Shown here: positions 18,499 to 28,523 of the stretch, in pieces
How the letters are laid out: every line of letters begins with the position of its first letter
How positions within the stretch are numbered: the stretch's first letter is position 1
Source: a bacterium
Lineage (GTDB): Archaea > Thermoproteota > Bathyarchaeia > 40CM-2-53-6
Direction of reading: 5' to 3'
Length of the DNA: 43,147 nt
NCBI GenBank assembly: GCA_021323995.1
Contig: JAJPJY010000069.1
Span: forward strand, 1-43,147
Program-made: the position numbers and the translations under genes
Notes under the pieces: generated by a model
What the model saw: only the letters and a program-made list of their open reading frames with translations
Told to the model about the DNA's origin: nothing
The model's database searches: none

Positions 18499-20095
18499 CT
18501 ATTTCTTCTCGTCCAGGTCCTTTCTGACCTGTTCTTTTATGGTCTGGAAAAATTCCTGGTTCTCTATCCTTCCAGCTTCCGAGTGTACAGCGTCAAGGTC
18601 GATCTTTAGGCTCGTATGACTTACGCGGCGTCTTCTGAATACTAGGAGAGTTGCCAAGAGTAGGCCTGCGATTATCGCAGCGAATATTCCGAAGTAGAAG
18701 AGGGGAAAACTGGCTGAAGGGCTTCCTGTCGTAGTGCTAGTGTTTTGAATCGTAATCGCCCTGGTTGCGGTGCCGGAGTGGAGGATTGGAAGAGTCGGAA
18801 GCTGAGACGATCAGCGACCAGAGGCCGCCGGTGTCGCCTGACTTTGCTATATAGGTACCGACCCAATGGCCGAAGCTCGAATCATAGACGAGCGGAATTG
18901 TGTCATTGATTGCCGGGGTCCCGCTATAGACAAGATACGCTCGAGTTATCGCGGAAGGAACCATGGTTCCATCAGGATAGAGCACCGTCACATTGAACCC
19001 GAGTTGCTGACCAATCGCAATCACGGTATTCGTGCTCACAGTGACAGACAGGGTAGCCGTCGTCAGCCTAGGAGAATTCGTCAGCGTGGTCACAGGTCCA
19101 CTATTGCCATAAGCGTCGCTGTACCCATGTGCACCCATACTAGCCGTCCAGATGCCCGTCCGGTTGCTAACTGTGGTCTGATAGGTCGCGTTGAACGTCT
19201 GAGACGTGTCGTCGTAGGTTGCAGTGAGAGTAACTTTCCCACTGACAGGGTTTGTCAGAGTCATGAGTCCCACGCCGGTCGTCGGAATAGTTCCATCCGG
19301 ATAGATTGGCTGGAAACTGAACTGCATCGTGTCGGTTCTCTGATAGGTCGATTTCGAAGACCATATGGATGAGATCGACATGATTGCAACTCGCACTGCG
19401 AACGTCTCATTGTCAGGAGGAGACTTGTGAGTCGTCGTCCCTGTCAGGGTCGCTAGGTAATTGTCAATTGTAGCGTTCGGAGGAATCCTCCAGCTAGCCG
19501 TGACAACTCCCGTAAGCGACGCTGTCGTGGATGACGAGAAGACGATCGTTGAAGTTGTCTCGGTCTGTATTGTTACGTCTACTGTTTCGGAAGCGTTGTA
19601 GCCGCTCGCTTGCACGTTGACGGTCTGAGTTCTCTCGTACGAATTATTGTCAGTGCTGCTCAGCGAGAACGAGGTGCTAGCAACGTTCGGCATTGCGCTC
19701 GGCGCGAGCTGGTTGACCATAGCCATGTAAGTGCCGACGAGCGAATTAATCCCCGGGAATTGGGGACTAGTGTAGTTCACTATTACGCTGAACTGGGTCT
19801 GAGTAGAAGTAGTGGTATAGTTCATAGGTTGTGATTGAAACGTTGCCCCGGCCGGGTCTTTGACTATGAACCTAAACGAGTAAGTGGTGGAGCCTATCAC
19901 GACAATACCGAGAGTAACCGTTAGTACGAGTGATACGGGCGTTCCTTCTTCTGCAGTTGCTGGCAGCGCGGTCAGATTGTATGTATTGCCGCCGCTGCTC
20001 GGCGCATAGACCTTCGGAAGGCCCCAAAAGGAGAGCATTGAAGCGGTTACCAATATCAGTAAGATGGCTCGACCAATGCCCCGAGAAGACCGCAT
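18499..20095 (-). CDS. Ig-like surface protein paralogous to the 12132-14636 ectodomain, with C-terminal TM and cytoplasmic tail; interrupted by a frameshift near 18770-18800
   Basis: ORF 18737-20095 stops abruptly; another minus frame continues SGTATRAITIQNTSTTTGSPSASFPLFYFGIFAAIIAGLLLATLLVFRRRRVSH...DLDEKK* to 18499. Confidence 0.7.
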
Positions 20096-20331
20096 TACAC
20101 ATTCCTGGTGACGAGTTATGAGTGTTGAGAGGGGACTGAGCGACTAAAGCGGCACGTAACTTCCAATACCTGTTTGGAGTATCGCTATGATGGCTTCCGA
20201 AAAAGCGGGGACTCACCGAAGAGGGGAACCGTAGCCACACATCCACTGGCTTGAAGCAGCGAACCGTTGTCGGGCGGTCGCCAAAAACTGCTTACGATCG
20301 GCTCAAATGCCCTCACCGATAACCGCTTCGC

Positions 20332-21723
20332 ATGGACGTTGCTCTCTTGCGTCAGAGCCTGCGTCGTCTCTTTGCACACCCTGTCGCCTTAGCCGTCATA
20401 GTAGGGGGCGTTTGCGGAGTCAGTGCCCTCGCACTCTTAGAGGCAATAAAGATCTTCAATGTACTCCTACTTGGGCTGATAGCGAGCTACACGCCACCGG
20501 GTCCGGGCGGAGAGGGAGGTCCAGCAGTCGCAACCTTCGGCTCAAGGTTCTTTCTCGTCCCAGCCGTAACGTTGATCGGAGGACTGGTTGCCGGACTACT
20601 GGTCTACCGGTTTGCTCCAGAAGCTGAAGGGGTAGGCACAGACCAGGCAATCAAAGCATTCCACGAAAAGGATGCGATCATAAGACCACGGGTCCCACTC
20701 GTCAAACTTCTCGCATCCGCGCTGACGATCGGTTCAGGCGGAACCTCGGGAAGGGAAGGCCCTATAGCACAGATCGGCGCGGGAACGGGAAGCGCGATCG
20801 CATCGTATCTCAAACTGGATCGTAAGACCCGTCAGATACTTCTGGCGTCCGGGCTAGGAGCGGGAATTGCCTCTATATTCAAAGCGCCACTCGCAGGCGC
20901 GATCATTGGCGCGGAGATATTCTACACACGCGACTTTGAAGTCGAGGCCTTGATTCCTGGATTCGTCGCATCAGTAGTCGGCTATTCAATCGTGGGATTC
21001 GCAACAGGCTGGCAGCCAATATTCTCGACTAATGTAAGCCCTACCGAATTCAGAAACCCGCTGTCTCTACCGCTCTTTTCGGTGCTCGGTCTCGTTTGTG
21101 CGCTCCTCGCTCTATTCCTGTTTCGAGTCTATTATCCGACAATCAACCTCTTCCGTCTCTGGAGGGCACCACTCTATGTCAAGACCGCGATTGGAGGATT
21201 GATGACTGGATTGTTGGCTCTTGCGTTCCCATCGGTTCTCGGTGTAGGCTATGGATGGGTCCAGATCGCCATCAACCAGCAATACGCCATTTTCTCTCCA
21301 ATGTCGATCCTTCTTGGAGTGTTTGCAGAGATGTTCGCGCTCTCGTTCACCCTAGGCTCAGGAGGTAGCGGTGGAATATTCGGACCCTCCGTCGTTATTG
21401 GAGGATTATTGGGCGCATCAGTCGGCTATCTCTTCTTCCAGCTCTTTCCAGGAATTGTTCCCAGCCCATCCGATTTTGCGGTGGTAGGTATGATGGCTTT
21501 CTTCGCTGCCGATGGCAAGGCACCTCTCTCGACAATAGTTCTCGTAGCTGAGATGACGGGAGGCTACGGATTGCTGGCGCCCTCAATGTTCGCGGTGACC
21601 CCCGCGTTCCTGTTATCCGGCAAGAGGAGCGTGTTCCCAAGCCAACTGCCCAGCAGACGAGACAGCCCCGCTCATGCCGAAGAATATGGTCTGGCTCGGA
21701 CCGCTGCTGAGGCGTCTGCCTAG
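20332..21723 (+). CDS. ClC-family chloride channel / transporter
   Basis: GSGGTSGREGPIAQIGAGTGS (GREGP with gating Glu), GSGGSGGIFGPS. Confidence 0.95.
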   Translation: MDVALLRQSLRRLFAHPVALAVIVGGVCGVSALALLEAIKIFNVLLLGLIASYTPPGPGGEGGPAVATFGSRFFLVPAVTLIGGLVAGLLVYRFAPEAEGVGTDQAIKAFHEKDAIIRPRVPLVKLLASALTIGSGGTSGREGPIAQIGAGTGSAIASYLKLDRKTRQILLASGLGAGIASIFKAPLAGAIIGAEIFYTRDFEVEALIPGFVASVVGYSIVGFATGWQPIFSTNVSPTEFRNPLSLPLFSVLGLVCALLALFLFRVYYPTINLFRLWRAPLYVKTAIGGLMTGLLALAFPSVLGVGYGWVQIAINQQYAIFSPMSILLGVFAEMFALSFTLGSGGSGGIFGPSVVIGGLLGASVGYLFFQLFPGIVPSPSDFAVVGMMAFFAADGKAPLSTIVLVAEMTGGYGLLAPSMFAVTPAFLLSGKRSVFPSQLPSRRDSPAHAEEYGLARTAAEASA

Positions 21724-22042
21724 CAGCTACAGTCGTATGTGGCAGCGCTCATCCAAGACTGCAGACTCAACCTAGGTTCAGGGATTTATTTCAGACAGGG
21801 AGGATAGTTTTTCTTCACTATCACGACGACTACAGGATTTCAGTTGGGCTTTCGCGTGTCTTCCGAAGAACCATCGTTTCGTTTTTGATTACGACCGGCA
21901 GCACTGAGATATGTCTGTCTGCGAGAGCAGTTGATCCTTTGTCTATCTGCGTCGAGCTTCGGCAAGTTGGCGAGTGAGAATCTCTTCCTTACACGTGGGG
22001 CATTGGCACCGAGGGTCCTCACAATTCTCGCAAGTTACTCGG

Positions 22043-23380
22043 TTATGTAGTTCGCGACTCTGACAAGTCAGCGATGTGCATCAACCCACTCTCCCGCTTC
22101 AGGGGGTCTTCGCGTATTGAACCTTGTTCTCTCTTGCGAGTTACTTTTCCTGCTAGAACTAGTGAGCCAGCCATTAGGAGGGCCGCGAGCAGGAAAGGGG
22201 CGCCTGGAAGACTGATTGGCGCTCCGCTACCGATGAAAAATGCGTATGTGAGCGTGAAAAGCGTGGGTCCGATAACACCCGTGAGACCCATGAGACTTCC
22301 GTTGATGCCCTGAAGCTGTCCTTGCTCTTCGGGACCTACTCGTCGGGTCATTAGCCCCTGTAATGCGGGCTGGACGAATCCTATAGGTGCATAGAAGATT
22401 ATCGCGAGCATGAACACGAGGGCGTTGGGTGCGAGACCCCAGATCACAAACCCTGCTGTGCCAGAGACGATGCCGATCAACAACGCTAGACGCTCGCCAA
22501 ACCTGGCGACAACTCTGCGGACTAGGAGTCCCTGGACTATGATGTTGCATGCGCCGACGAGGGCTAGTGCTGCTCCGACTGTGGCGTATCCCCAGCCATA
22601 CCGGTAAGCGGCATACAGGACGTACACACTGGGAAGGACTTGGAAGGCTAGAAAGTTGAGGAAGTTGACGGTTACAAAGCCTGCGAGTCCGGCGCGGGCT
22701 CGGATCATCGATAGTGAGCCGATTGGGTTAGCTTTGCGGAGTGAGACAGGGCTCCTATGTTCGGGAGGAAGTGATTCTGGTAGCACGACCAGCCCGTATG
22801 CGGCGCTTGCGAGCGAGAGTGTTGCGGCGCCCCAGAAGGGGAAGCGTGGGCCGATTCCTCCAAGCAGTCCGCCGACGAGGGGTCCAATGATGAATCCTAC
22901 ACCCCAGATCGAACCTATCATCCCGTAAGCACCGGTCCGCTTGTTGCCCGGGACAGTGTCGGCGACGTAGGCGAAGCTTACCGTGAAGCTGGCGGCTGTT
23001 ATGCCGCTGACTACACGGCCGATGAATAGCCACGTTAGGTTGGGGGCCAGGGCCATGATCATGTAGTCGGTGCCAAGCCCGAACGCGGAGAGAATGAGGA
23101 CGGGTCGTCGACCGTAGCGGTCGGATAGTGCTCCTATCAATGGTGCGAAGATGAACTGCATCAGCGCCCAGACTGTGCCGAAGAGGCCGAAGATTTCGGC
23201 GCCTCTTGCAGGGTCTCCTCCGACGAAGCTGACGACGAGACCGGGGAGGACAGGTATGATTATGCCAAATCCGAGAGTATCGAAGAGGACTGTGGCGTAG
23301 ATGAATGCGAGTGCCGCTCTGCTAGCTTGAGATCTGGTTGAGGTTTCCGTCGATGGAGGTGTTTGGGTGAGCTCAGTCAA
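22043..23380 (-). CDS. MFS transporter, TetA-like
   Basis: FIYATVLFDTLGFGIIIPVLPGL...PLIGALSDRYGRRPVLILSAFGLG...GPLVGGLLGG. Confidence 0.9.
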   Translation of the reverse strand: MTELTQTPPSTETSTRSQASRAALAFIYATVLFDTLGFGIIIPVLPGLVVSFVGGDPARGAEIFGLFGTVWALMQFIFAPLIGALSDRYGRRPVLILSAFGLGTDYMIMALAPNLTWLFIGRVVSGITAASFTVSFAYVADTVPGNKRTGAYGMIGSIWGVGFIIGPLVGGLLGGIGPRFPFWGAATLSLASAAYGLVVLPESLPPEHRSPVSLRKANPIGSLSMIRARAGLAGFVTVNFLNFLAFQVLPSVYVLYAAYRYGWGYATVGAALALVGACNIIVQGLLVRRVVARFGERLALLIGIVSGTAGFVIWGLAPNALVFMLAIIFYAPIGFVQPALQGLMTRRVGPEEQGQLQGINGSLMGLTGVIGPTLFTLTYAFFIGSGAPISLPGAPFLLAALLMAGSLVLAGKVTRKREQGSIREDPLKRESGLMHIADLSESRTT

Positions 23381-23759
23381 GTCATGGACACTAGTGTGGC
23401 GGTTTGTTGTGGATGAAGAGTCAGTTTACCGTTAGCTGTTGGGCAGGGCAGGCTCCTACTTCAAGGTAGTGAGGGATAGGAAAGTGAATTCAGTCATGCG
23501 TTTCTACCACAGAGCGCAATTCTTCTCCTATGCAGCCGTAATCGCTCTGGAAGCGAACCCGGTCTTGGTTGTTAGAGCCCTACAAGAGGTCAGTCTCTTG
23601 GAATTGCTTTTCCACGAGAGAAACGCCCGTCGTTCGGCACTTTAACGCGGCATAGAGCGCCAATGAGAGAGTTGACTAAGCGCATTCCGTGCATGCTGTG
23701 GACCCTTTCTGGGATCGAGTTTCATCGACAGAAATAGTTAGAAATCGACTTGTGCTATT

Positions 23760-24533
23760 GTGCTCCGAGCGGGTATCCAATTGACAGACGATCTCTCGCA
23801 GCATCTTCTGGTCCTTGGGAGTGAGGATCGGCTGACTCTGCTCACTACGATTGATCGCGGGAAACAACGCCTCACTTCTCTTGCAAGCATCATTCATGCT
23901 TCGAACCAAGAATGTTCTCGTCACCTATCCCGGCTAGTCGAATCTGGCCTAATCAAGAGGGACTCAGCCGGATTCTACGAAACGACTCCGCTCGGAAGAG
24001 GAGTGCTCGGACTTCTGCCCAGCCTGCGATTCCTAGTAAAACACAGAAACTATCTTCAGTCCCACGACCTTTCGCCTCTTCCTAGACCTTTCACGGAGAG
24101 GATCGGCGAACTGATCGAAGGTAGACTAGTCGGACATTTCAACATCGTCCTAGAACAGATCAAGAAGACCATAGCCGAAGCCAGAGAACACCTATGGCTG
24201 ATCGCGGACCAGCCGATAATCCCCACCACCTCTGTCGGCGTGGGTTTTCCTTCTCGCAAGCTTCCTGTCAGATTGATCATTCAACCAGGCTATGACCTCA
24301 AGGCTTTCTCAGAAGCGAAATTGGCGCTTCCAAACAGATTCGAAATTGGTCTAGTACAGGAAGTGAAAGTGGCTATGGCGATAAACGAAAAAAGCGCAGG
24401 AGTGTGTTTTCCGGGTCTCGATGGGAAGATCGATTTTGGGATTGGCTTCACCGGGTCCGACTCCGAATTTCGAACCTGGTCAAGCGACCTTTTCGAGCAC
24501 TACTGGAAGTCTAGTGAACCAGTCAAATTCTAG
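23760..24533 (+). CDS. Predicted winged-HTH regulator (DUF1724-like)
   Basis: N-terminal HTH (LASIIHASNQECSRHLSRLVESGLIKRDSAGFYETTPLGRGVL) with a larger C-terminal sensor-like domain. Confidence 0.75.
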   Translation: MLRAGIQLTDDLSQHLLVLGSEDRLTLLTTIDRGKQRLTSLASIIHASNQECSRHLSRLVESGLIKRDSAGFYETTPLGRGVLGLLPSLRFLVKHRNYLQSHDLSPLPRPFTERIGELIEGRLVGHFNIVLEQIKKTIAEAREHLWLIADQPIIPTTSVGVGFPSRKLPVRLIIQPGYDLKAFSEAKLALPNRFEIGLVQEVKVAMAINEKSAGVCFPGLDGKIDFGIGFTGSDSEFRTWSSDLFEHYWKSSEPVKF

Positions 24534-24632
24534 GGCCGCACGTTCCACCTCGCCTCTACTCAACGCTATTGTTGAGAATTTCCTACTCTTGTTGAGGAGA
24601 ATTCAACACCAACCTAGTAGTAGTTATTAAAC

Positions 24633-25028
24633 ATGAGAGAAACGAAGTCTGCCACGGCCCAAGAGAGCGACTATGCTCAGCTGTTTGTCTTCCGGGTCCC
24701 AAAGAAGAATCGTGAAGCGATGCAGAAGCTTGAGGCTCGAATAGTCACGATGTTCAAGAAACATGGGGTAATGAAGTCAGAATTCTTCCAGCTCACCCCT
24801 CATGAAACCGTCAAGGGATTCACAAATCTCGCTGAGACTATTTCGGCTAGTCCTGAGGAGGAGGTCTGGGTCGAGATCGAGCATTACCTGGACAGGGAAC
24901 ATCGGGACCAGATTTTCGCAGCCATTCGAAAGGATATGCCCATGCTTGAACTGTTCGGGCAGTGGTATGGACTCGTAACCCCTGGCATAAACAGCGTCAT
25001 GGGAGATTTCAACAAACTGAAGATCTAA
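24633..25028 (+). CDS. DUF1428-like protein
   Basis: YAQLFVFRVPKKNREAMQKLEARIVTMFKKHGVMKSEFFQL...EVWVEIEHYLDREHRDQIFAAIRKD. Confidence 0.7.
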   Translation: MRETKSATAQESDYAQLFVFRVPKKNREAMQKLEARIVTMFKKHGVMKSEFFQLTPHETVKGFTNLAETISASPEEEVWVEIEHYLDREHRDQIFAAIRKDMPMLELFGQWYGLVTPGINSVMGDFNKLKI

Positions 25029-25054
25029 GCCACAGCTGCAATCGGTAAAGCTCT

Positions 25055-25390
25055 TTGACTCCAAGTCAAAGGTTCGCGGCAATTGTCGACAAGTTTCGAG
25101 GCAAAGCCGGCGTGACGCTCCCGTCCGACGAACCAAGTAAAAAGAGAAAGTTTGGGTCATCAGGATTGAGGATCAAAGGCAAGGTGTTTGCAATGATGTC
25201 GTCGAATGGCGAGTTCGTGGTCAAACTTTCTCGAGAGCGAGTTGATAGGATGGTCGCTTCCGGCGAGGCTGCGCGTTTCGATCCCCGTCGGAACGGTCAC
25301 GTGATGAAGGAATGGGCGGTCATCGCTCCAACATCCAAGACCAAGTGGTTGGAGGTTGCAAGAGAAGCGAAGAATTTCATCGGAAAGTGA
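25055..25390 (+). CDS. TfoX/YjbR-like small protein
   Basis: TPSQRFAAIVDKFRGKAGVTLPSD...GLRIKGKVFAMMSSNGEFVVKLSRERVDRMVASGEAARFDP..RVMKEW-type pattern. Confidence 0.8.
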   Translation: MTPSQRFAAIVDKFRGKAGVTLPSDEPSKKRKFGSSGLRIKGKVFAMMSSNGEFVVKLSRERVDRMVASGEAARFDPRRNGHVMKEWAVIAPTSKTKWLEVAREAKNFIGK

Positions 25391-25395
25391 AAGCG

Positions 25396-25791
25396 ATGGA
25401 GGACAAGAATTTTCTGACGGAGAACAAGTTGATGAATCTCGCAACCGCCGGAAACAGTGATCCCCATGTAGTGCCCGTGGCGTTCATGTTCGACGAAGGA
25501 CGCCTTTACATCTCCACCGCGGAGAAATCTCGAAAAGTGAACAACATTAGGGCAAACAGTCGTGTGGCGTTCGCTGTTGAAGACTCGACGCGACTCAAGG
25601 CGATTGTGGGGAAAGGGACTGCGAGAATACTTCCCTCGCATGGTATCCACGATGATCTGATGAAGAAGCTAGTAATCCACCTCGTGGGTAGCCTAGACCA
25701 CCCTTACGCTAAACTCATGATGGGGCCGAACAGGGTAATAATCGAAGTAACTCCAACGGCATTAAAGAAATGGGAAAGTCCCCCAACCTGA
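25396..25791 (+). CDS. Pyridoxamine 5'-phosphate oxidase-like (PPOX) family protein
   Basis: NKLMNLATAGNSDPHVVPVAFMFDEGRLYISTAEKSRKVNNIRANSRVAFAVED. Confidence 0.8.
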   Translation: MEDKNFLTENKLMNLATAGNSDPHVVPVAFMFDEGRLYISTAEKSRKVNNIRANSRVAFAVEDSTRLKAIVGKGTARILPSHGIHDDLMKKLVIHLVGSLDHPYAKLMMGPNRVIIEVTPTALKKWESPPT

Positions 25792-25806
25792 GGTTTCCCC
25801 CTGAGC

Positions 25807-26050
25807 TTCCTCGCCTTGGACAGGGAGCCGTGAAAATGACGCCGTTATTCGATGAATTGTTTGGAGGTGACTCATACGATAAACGACTGGAGCGGAATCC
25901 AAGAACCAGAATCTAAGCATTCATTCGGATCGTTTCCTCACAAAATCGCCGCGCTCGTGCTATTGCTGGAACGAAAAGCGGTCCTAAAAATCTACGAGAT
26001 AGCAAAGTGCGGCATCCTAGCTCTGAGTCTGGACGATGCAGGACCCTAAA
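25807..26050 (+). pseudogene. Internally deleted duplicate of the SPFH gene at 28524-29519, including the last codons of the gene upstream of it
   Basis: 25807-25968 matches 28470-28631 with about 13 mismatches in 162 bp; 3' end shares caggaccctaaa with the end of the full-length gene. Confidence 0.85.
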
Positions 26051-26054
26051 TTCG

Positions 26055-26558
26055 TTAGTGCTGATGTTCTTGTTTGTCGATTTCTCCAGCAACGCTTCCA
26101 AGCTCAGCGGTCACACTTGATTCAGTTTTAGCTGGCACCATGGGGTGCCCCTTGGGACAAACCCAACCCTTACTAGTCTTGGAGAACCAGTTCTTCTTGC
26201 CACACTCAGGACAATAACGCCAACGCATTTGAGTCGATACGACAATCCCGCCTTTGAGACCGATGCCGATGAACAATCCCAGGAAGCCCCACGCAAATAT
26301 GAGTGCGTCTGGATATTTGTCCGAGAGTCCTACTGCAGTTCCACCTGCGATCATGAAGACCAATCCGCCTATCCTGCCACCGCCTTTTAGTTTCGTATTC
26401 ATGATTAGAAACCAGGCAACAAAAAAGAAGAAAGTGAAACCTGCCCAGAAGAACGGACTGTAGAACCAACCGGCGGGTGTCTCCAGCGCGTAGCCCAAGA
26501 TGACCAGTGCCAGCACAGCGAAGATGCCAGGAACGGCCAAGAGTCTCATTTGGACCAA
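26055..26558 (-). CDS. Four-TM membrane protein with C-terminal zinc ribbon
   Basis: Hydrophobic segments followed by RYCPECGKKNWFSKTSKGWVCPKGHPM. Confidence 0.75.
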   Translation of the reverse strand: MVQMRLLAVPGIFAVLALVILGYALETPAGWFYSPFFWAGFTFFFFVAWFLIMNTKLKGGGRIGGLVFMIAGGTAVGLSDKYPDALIFAWGFLGLFIGIGLKGGIVVSTQMRWRYCPECGKKNWFSKTSKGWVCPKGHPMVPAKTESSVTAELGSVAGEIDKQEHQH

Positions 26559-26579
26559 GCTAGGTTTACACCGCTAGAA

Positions 26580-27902
26580 TCATAGACCTAGCAAAGAGAC
26601 GAATTCAGCTAGGCCACTCACGGCTGAAGACGAGAGGTCTTCAAGAACACCATTTCTCCCGTATTGACTGGTTATCTGGGTAGCGGCGTCTCCAAACGAG
26701 GAAGGATTTTGTACAGTGTCGCCACCCGATGCGAAACCAGATCCCCCAGCAATTATTACATCCAACGTGGTTGACCTATTGTCCTTTCCTTCTGCCGTAT
26801 CCGTCAAATAAGCGGTTGCCGCAGATGCTCCGCCAGCTATCGTACGCGACAAAAGGGTCGCTGCTTCTCCTCCCCCGAGAACCGACCCTGTCGCGCCTGC
26901 TTCAGGTCCTACGAGTCCGCCTGCAGCTCCCAAAGCAGCTCCCGATAGGAAGCTCGCTCCGAAACCTTCGGCAGAGCATCCCTCCGTGCTGTGGCTGCAA
27001 CCGAGGAGATAGAAGTCTCCTGAAAATCCTCCTCCTGCAACTCCCCCGATGAGCACTGGTGCCACGAAAGCATCTCCCGCTCCTGCCGTAGCGACACCTA
27101 CGACCACTAGGACTATTACAGAGATGACTATTGTTCGGAATTTGGCGTCGGTGTTCCATTTGTAGATGAGACCTTGCAGGTGGAGTGGGTCGCTTGATGC
27201 GCCGCCGATTTCTTCGTAGATGTTATGGTATCTGCAGTAGTCAATGATGCACGTTCCAAGGCCACTACCTGTCGCGGACAGTCCGGAGGGGTCTGCAAGG
27301 TCAGCGGGTGAGTCTAGAACGTAGATGTACCTGTTTAGAGTTTCAGGACTAGACAATTGGCCGGGCTTCGAGTCGGGACTGATGAACCGGCCAATCGACG
27401 GGTCGTACCATCGCTGGTAGTAGTAGTACAGGCCTATGCTTGGGCTGTATGGTTTGCCTGTGAACTTGTAGGTCTGGGTTCCCGTGGAGCTATTGTCGTG
27501 CCCGTAGGGTCGATAGTTGTCTGAGAATATTATCGACCCGTTCGCCGATGATACTAGTCTGGTATTCCCGATAGCATCGGGATGATAGTAGATGATTGTT
27601 GGATTGTTCGAGCCTGCGTTGTTCACCATGGCTATACGGAGTCCGTCTGCGTAAACATAGTCGTTGTCTGGACCGAAGGTTCCAGTCTCGCCAAGAGTCT
27701 CGGTTCCCAGATATCCATAGAAGACGTAGTATGCCGTGTCTTTCGACTCGACTCTCCGGCCCATACCTTCAAACAGCCTCCTGTTTGTCGCATAAACGCT
27801 ACGGCATGGAAATGAAATTATCCGGCCTCTTATCGAAGGGCTTGACAAGCCGAAGAGGTAGGTCTCCGTATCCTGCCGCTGCACCATGGATGTTCCATCC
27901 AC
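26580..27902 (-). CDS. RHS-repeat-associated core domain protein with hydrophobic/glycine-rich C-terminal region
   Basis: YYHPDAIGNTRLVSSANGSIIFSDNYRPYGHD...YKFTGKPYSPSIGLYYYYQRWYDPSIGRFISPDSKPGQLSSPETLNRYIYVLDSPADLADPSGL. Confidence 0.9.
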   Translation of the reverse strand: MDGTSMVQRQDTETYLFGLSSPSIRGRIISFPCRSVYATNRRLFEGMGRRVESKDTAYYVFYGYLGTETLGETGTFGPDNDYVYADGLRIAMVNNAGSNNPTIIYYHPDAIGNTRLVSSANGSIIFSDNYRPYGHDNSSTGTQTYKFTGKPYSPSIGLYYYYQRWYDPSIGRFISPDSKPGQLSSPETLNRYIYVLDSPADLADPSGLSATGSGLGTCIIDYCRYHNIYEEIGGASSDPLHLQGLIYKWNTDAKFRTIVISVIVLVVVGVATAGAGDAFVAPVLIGGVAGGGFSGDFYLLGCSHSTEGCSAEGFGASFLSGAALGAAGGLVGPEAGATGSVLGGGEAATLLSRTIAGGASAATAYLTDTAEGKDNRSTTLDVIIAGGSGFASGGDTVQNPSSFGDAATQITSQYGRNGVLEDLSSSAVSGLAEFVSLLGL

Positions 27903-28178
27903 TGCAAGTACGGTTGTCCAAACCTTTCTTTTAAGAGTAAAGAATGAGATCGCTTCTCTTCAGGTCGGCATGATATCTTGAGAGCCTGTCTCCCACGTCG
28001 TCGAAACTTGAAGGTCACCATTTCTCAATGATTCAATTGTTAATAGTCAATTCCCATCTTCCACGTCAAATCCCGCTCTACAAGATAGTGTAGTCGAAGG
28101 CTTTCACTCAGAGTTTCCTGACGGTCTATTGTACATAGTATATGCGGATATTGGCCTAGGGTGCTTAGTATATAGTGG

Positions 28179-28496
28179 GTGGAGGTTGGGTGTACGAAAC
28201 TTCTCCCAGACGAGGAGCGTCCGTTTCTCTCGACAGAGCATCCAGAAGACACCGTACCGACCATGCTAGTGATACCGGTCGTCCTCTGTCTAATCTGCGG
28301 ACTGTTCACAGGGGCCTTCACTATCGCGCTGCTCTTTAGACGGATCGCGATTGCGCTAGCCGTAACCGGACCCCTAGTATTTTCAGCGATCTGGATCGGG
28401 TGGGACTGGAAGGCTTTCCGGAACAAGCACCTCGCGCTCGGCGCGTTTGCTGTAGGTTTCACTCTGACTTTCCTCGCCTTGGACAGGGAGCCGTGA
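28179..28496 (+). CDS. Small membrane protein
   Basis: ORF with three hydrophobic segments; its 3' end is duplicated at about 25807-25832. Confidence 0.6.
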   Translation: MEVGCTKLLPDEERPFLSTEHPEDTVPTMLVIPVVLCLICGLFTGAFTIALLFRRIAIALAVTGPLVFSAIWIGWDWKAFRNKHLALGAFAVGFTLTFLALDREP

Positions 28497-28523
28497 AAAT
28501 GACGTCGTTATTCAGAAAATTGT

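Noticed and set aside
18737-18800. BHB intron as the cause of the 18.8-kb frame break
   Set aside because: No bulge-helix-bulge arrangement was found and a single-nt change suffices to restore the frame
22074-23033. Multiple short ORFs on both strands inside the TetA-like gene
   Set aside because: Overlap with a well-supported MFS coding sequence
25029-25095. tRNA-like sequence AGCT-GCAATCGGTAA-AGCT-C-TTTGA-CTCCAAG-TCAAA (tRNA-Trp-like D and anticodon arms)
   Set aside because: No T arm or acceptor pairing follows, and the same bases encode the start of the TfoX-like protein (TPSQRFAAIVDKF), so the resemblance is most likely chance
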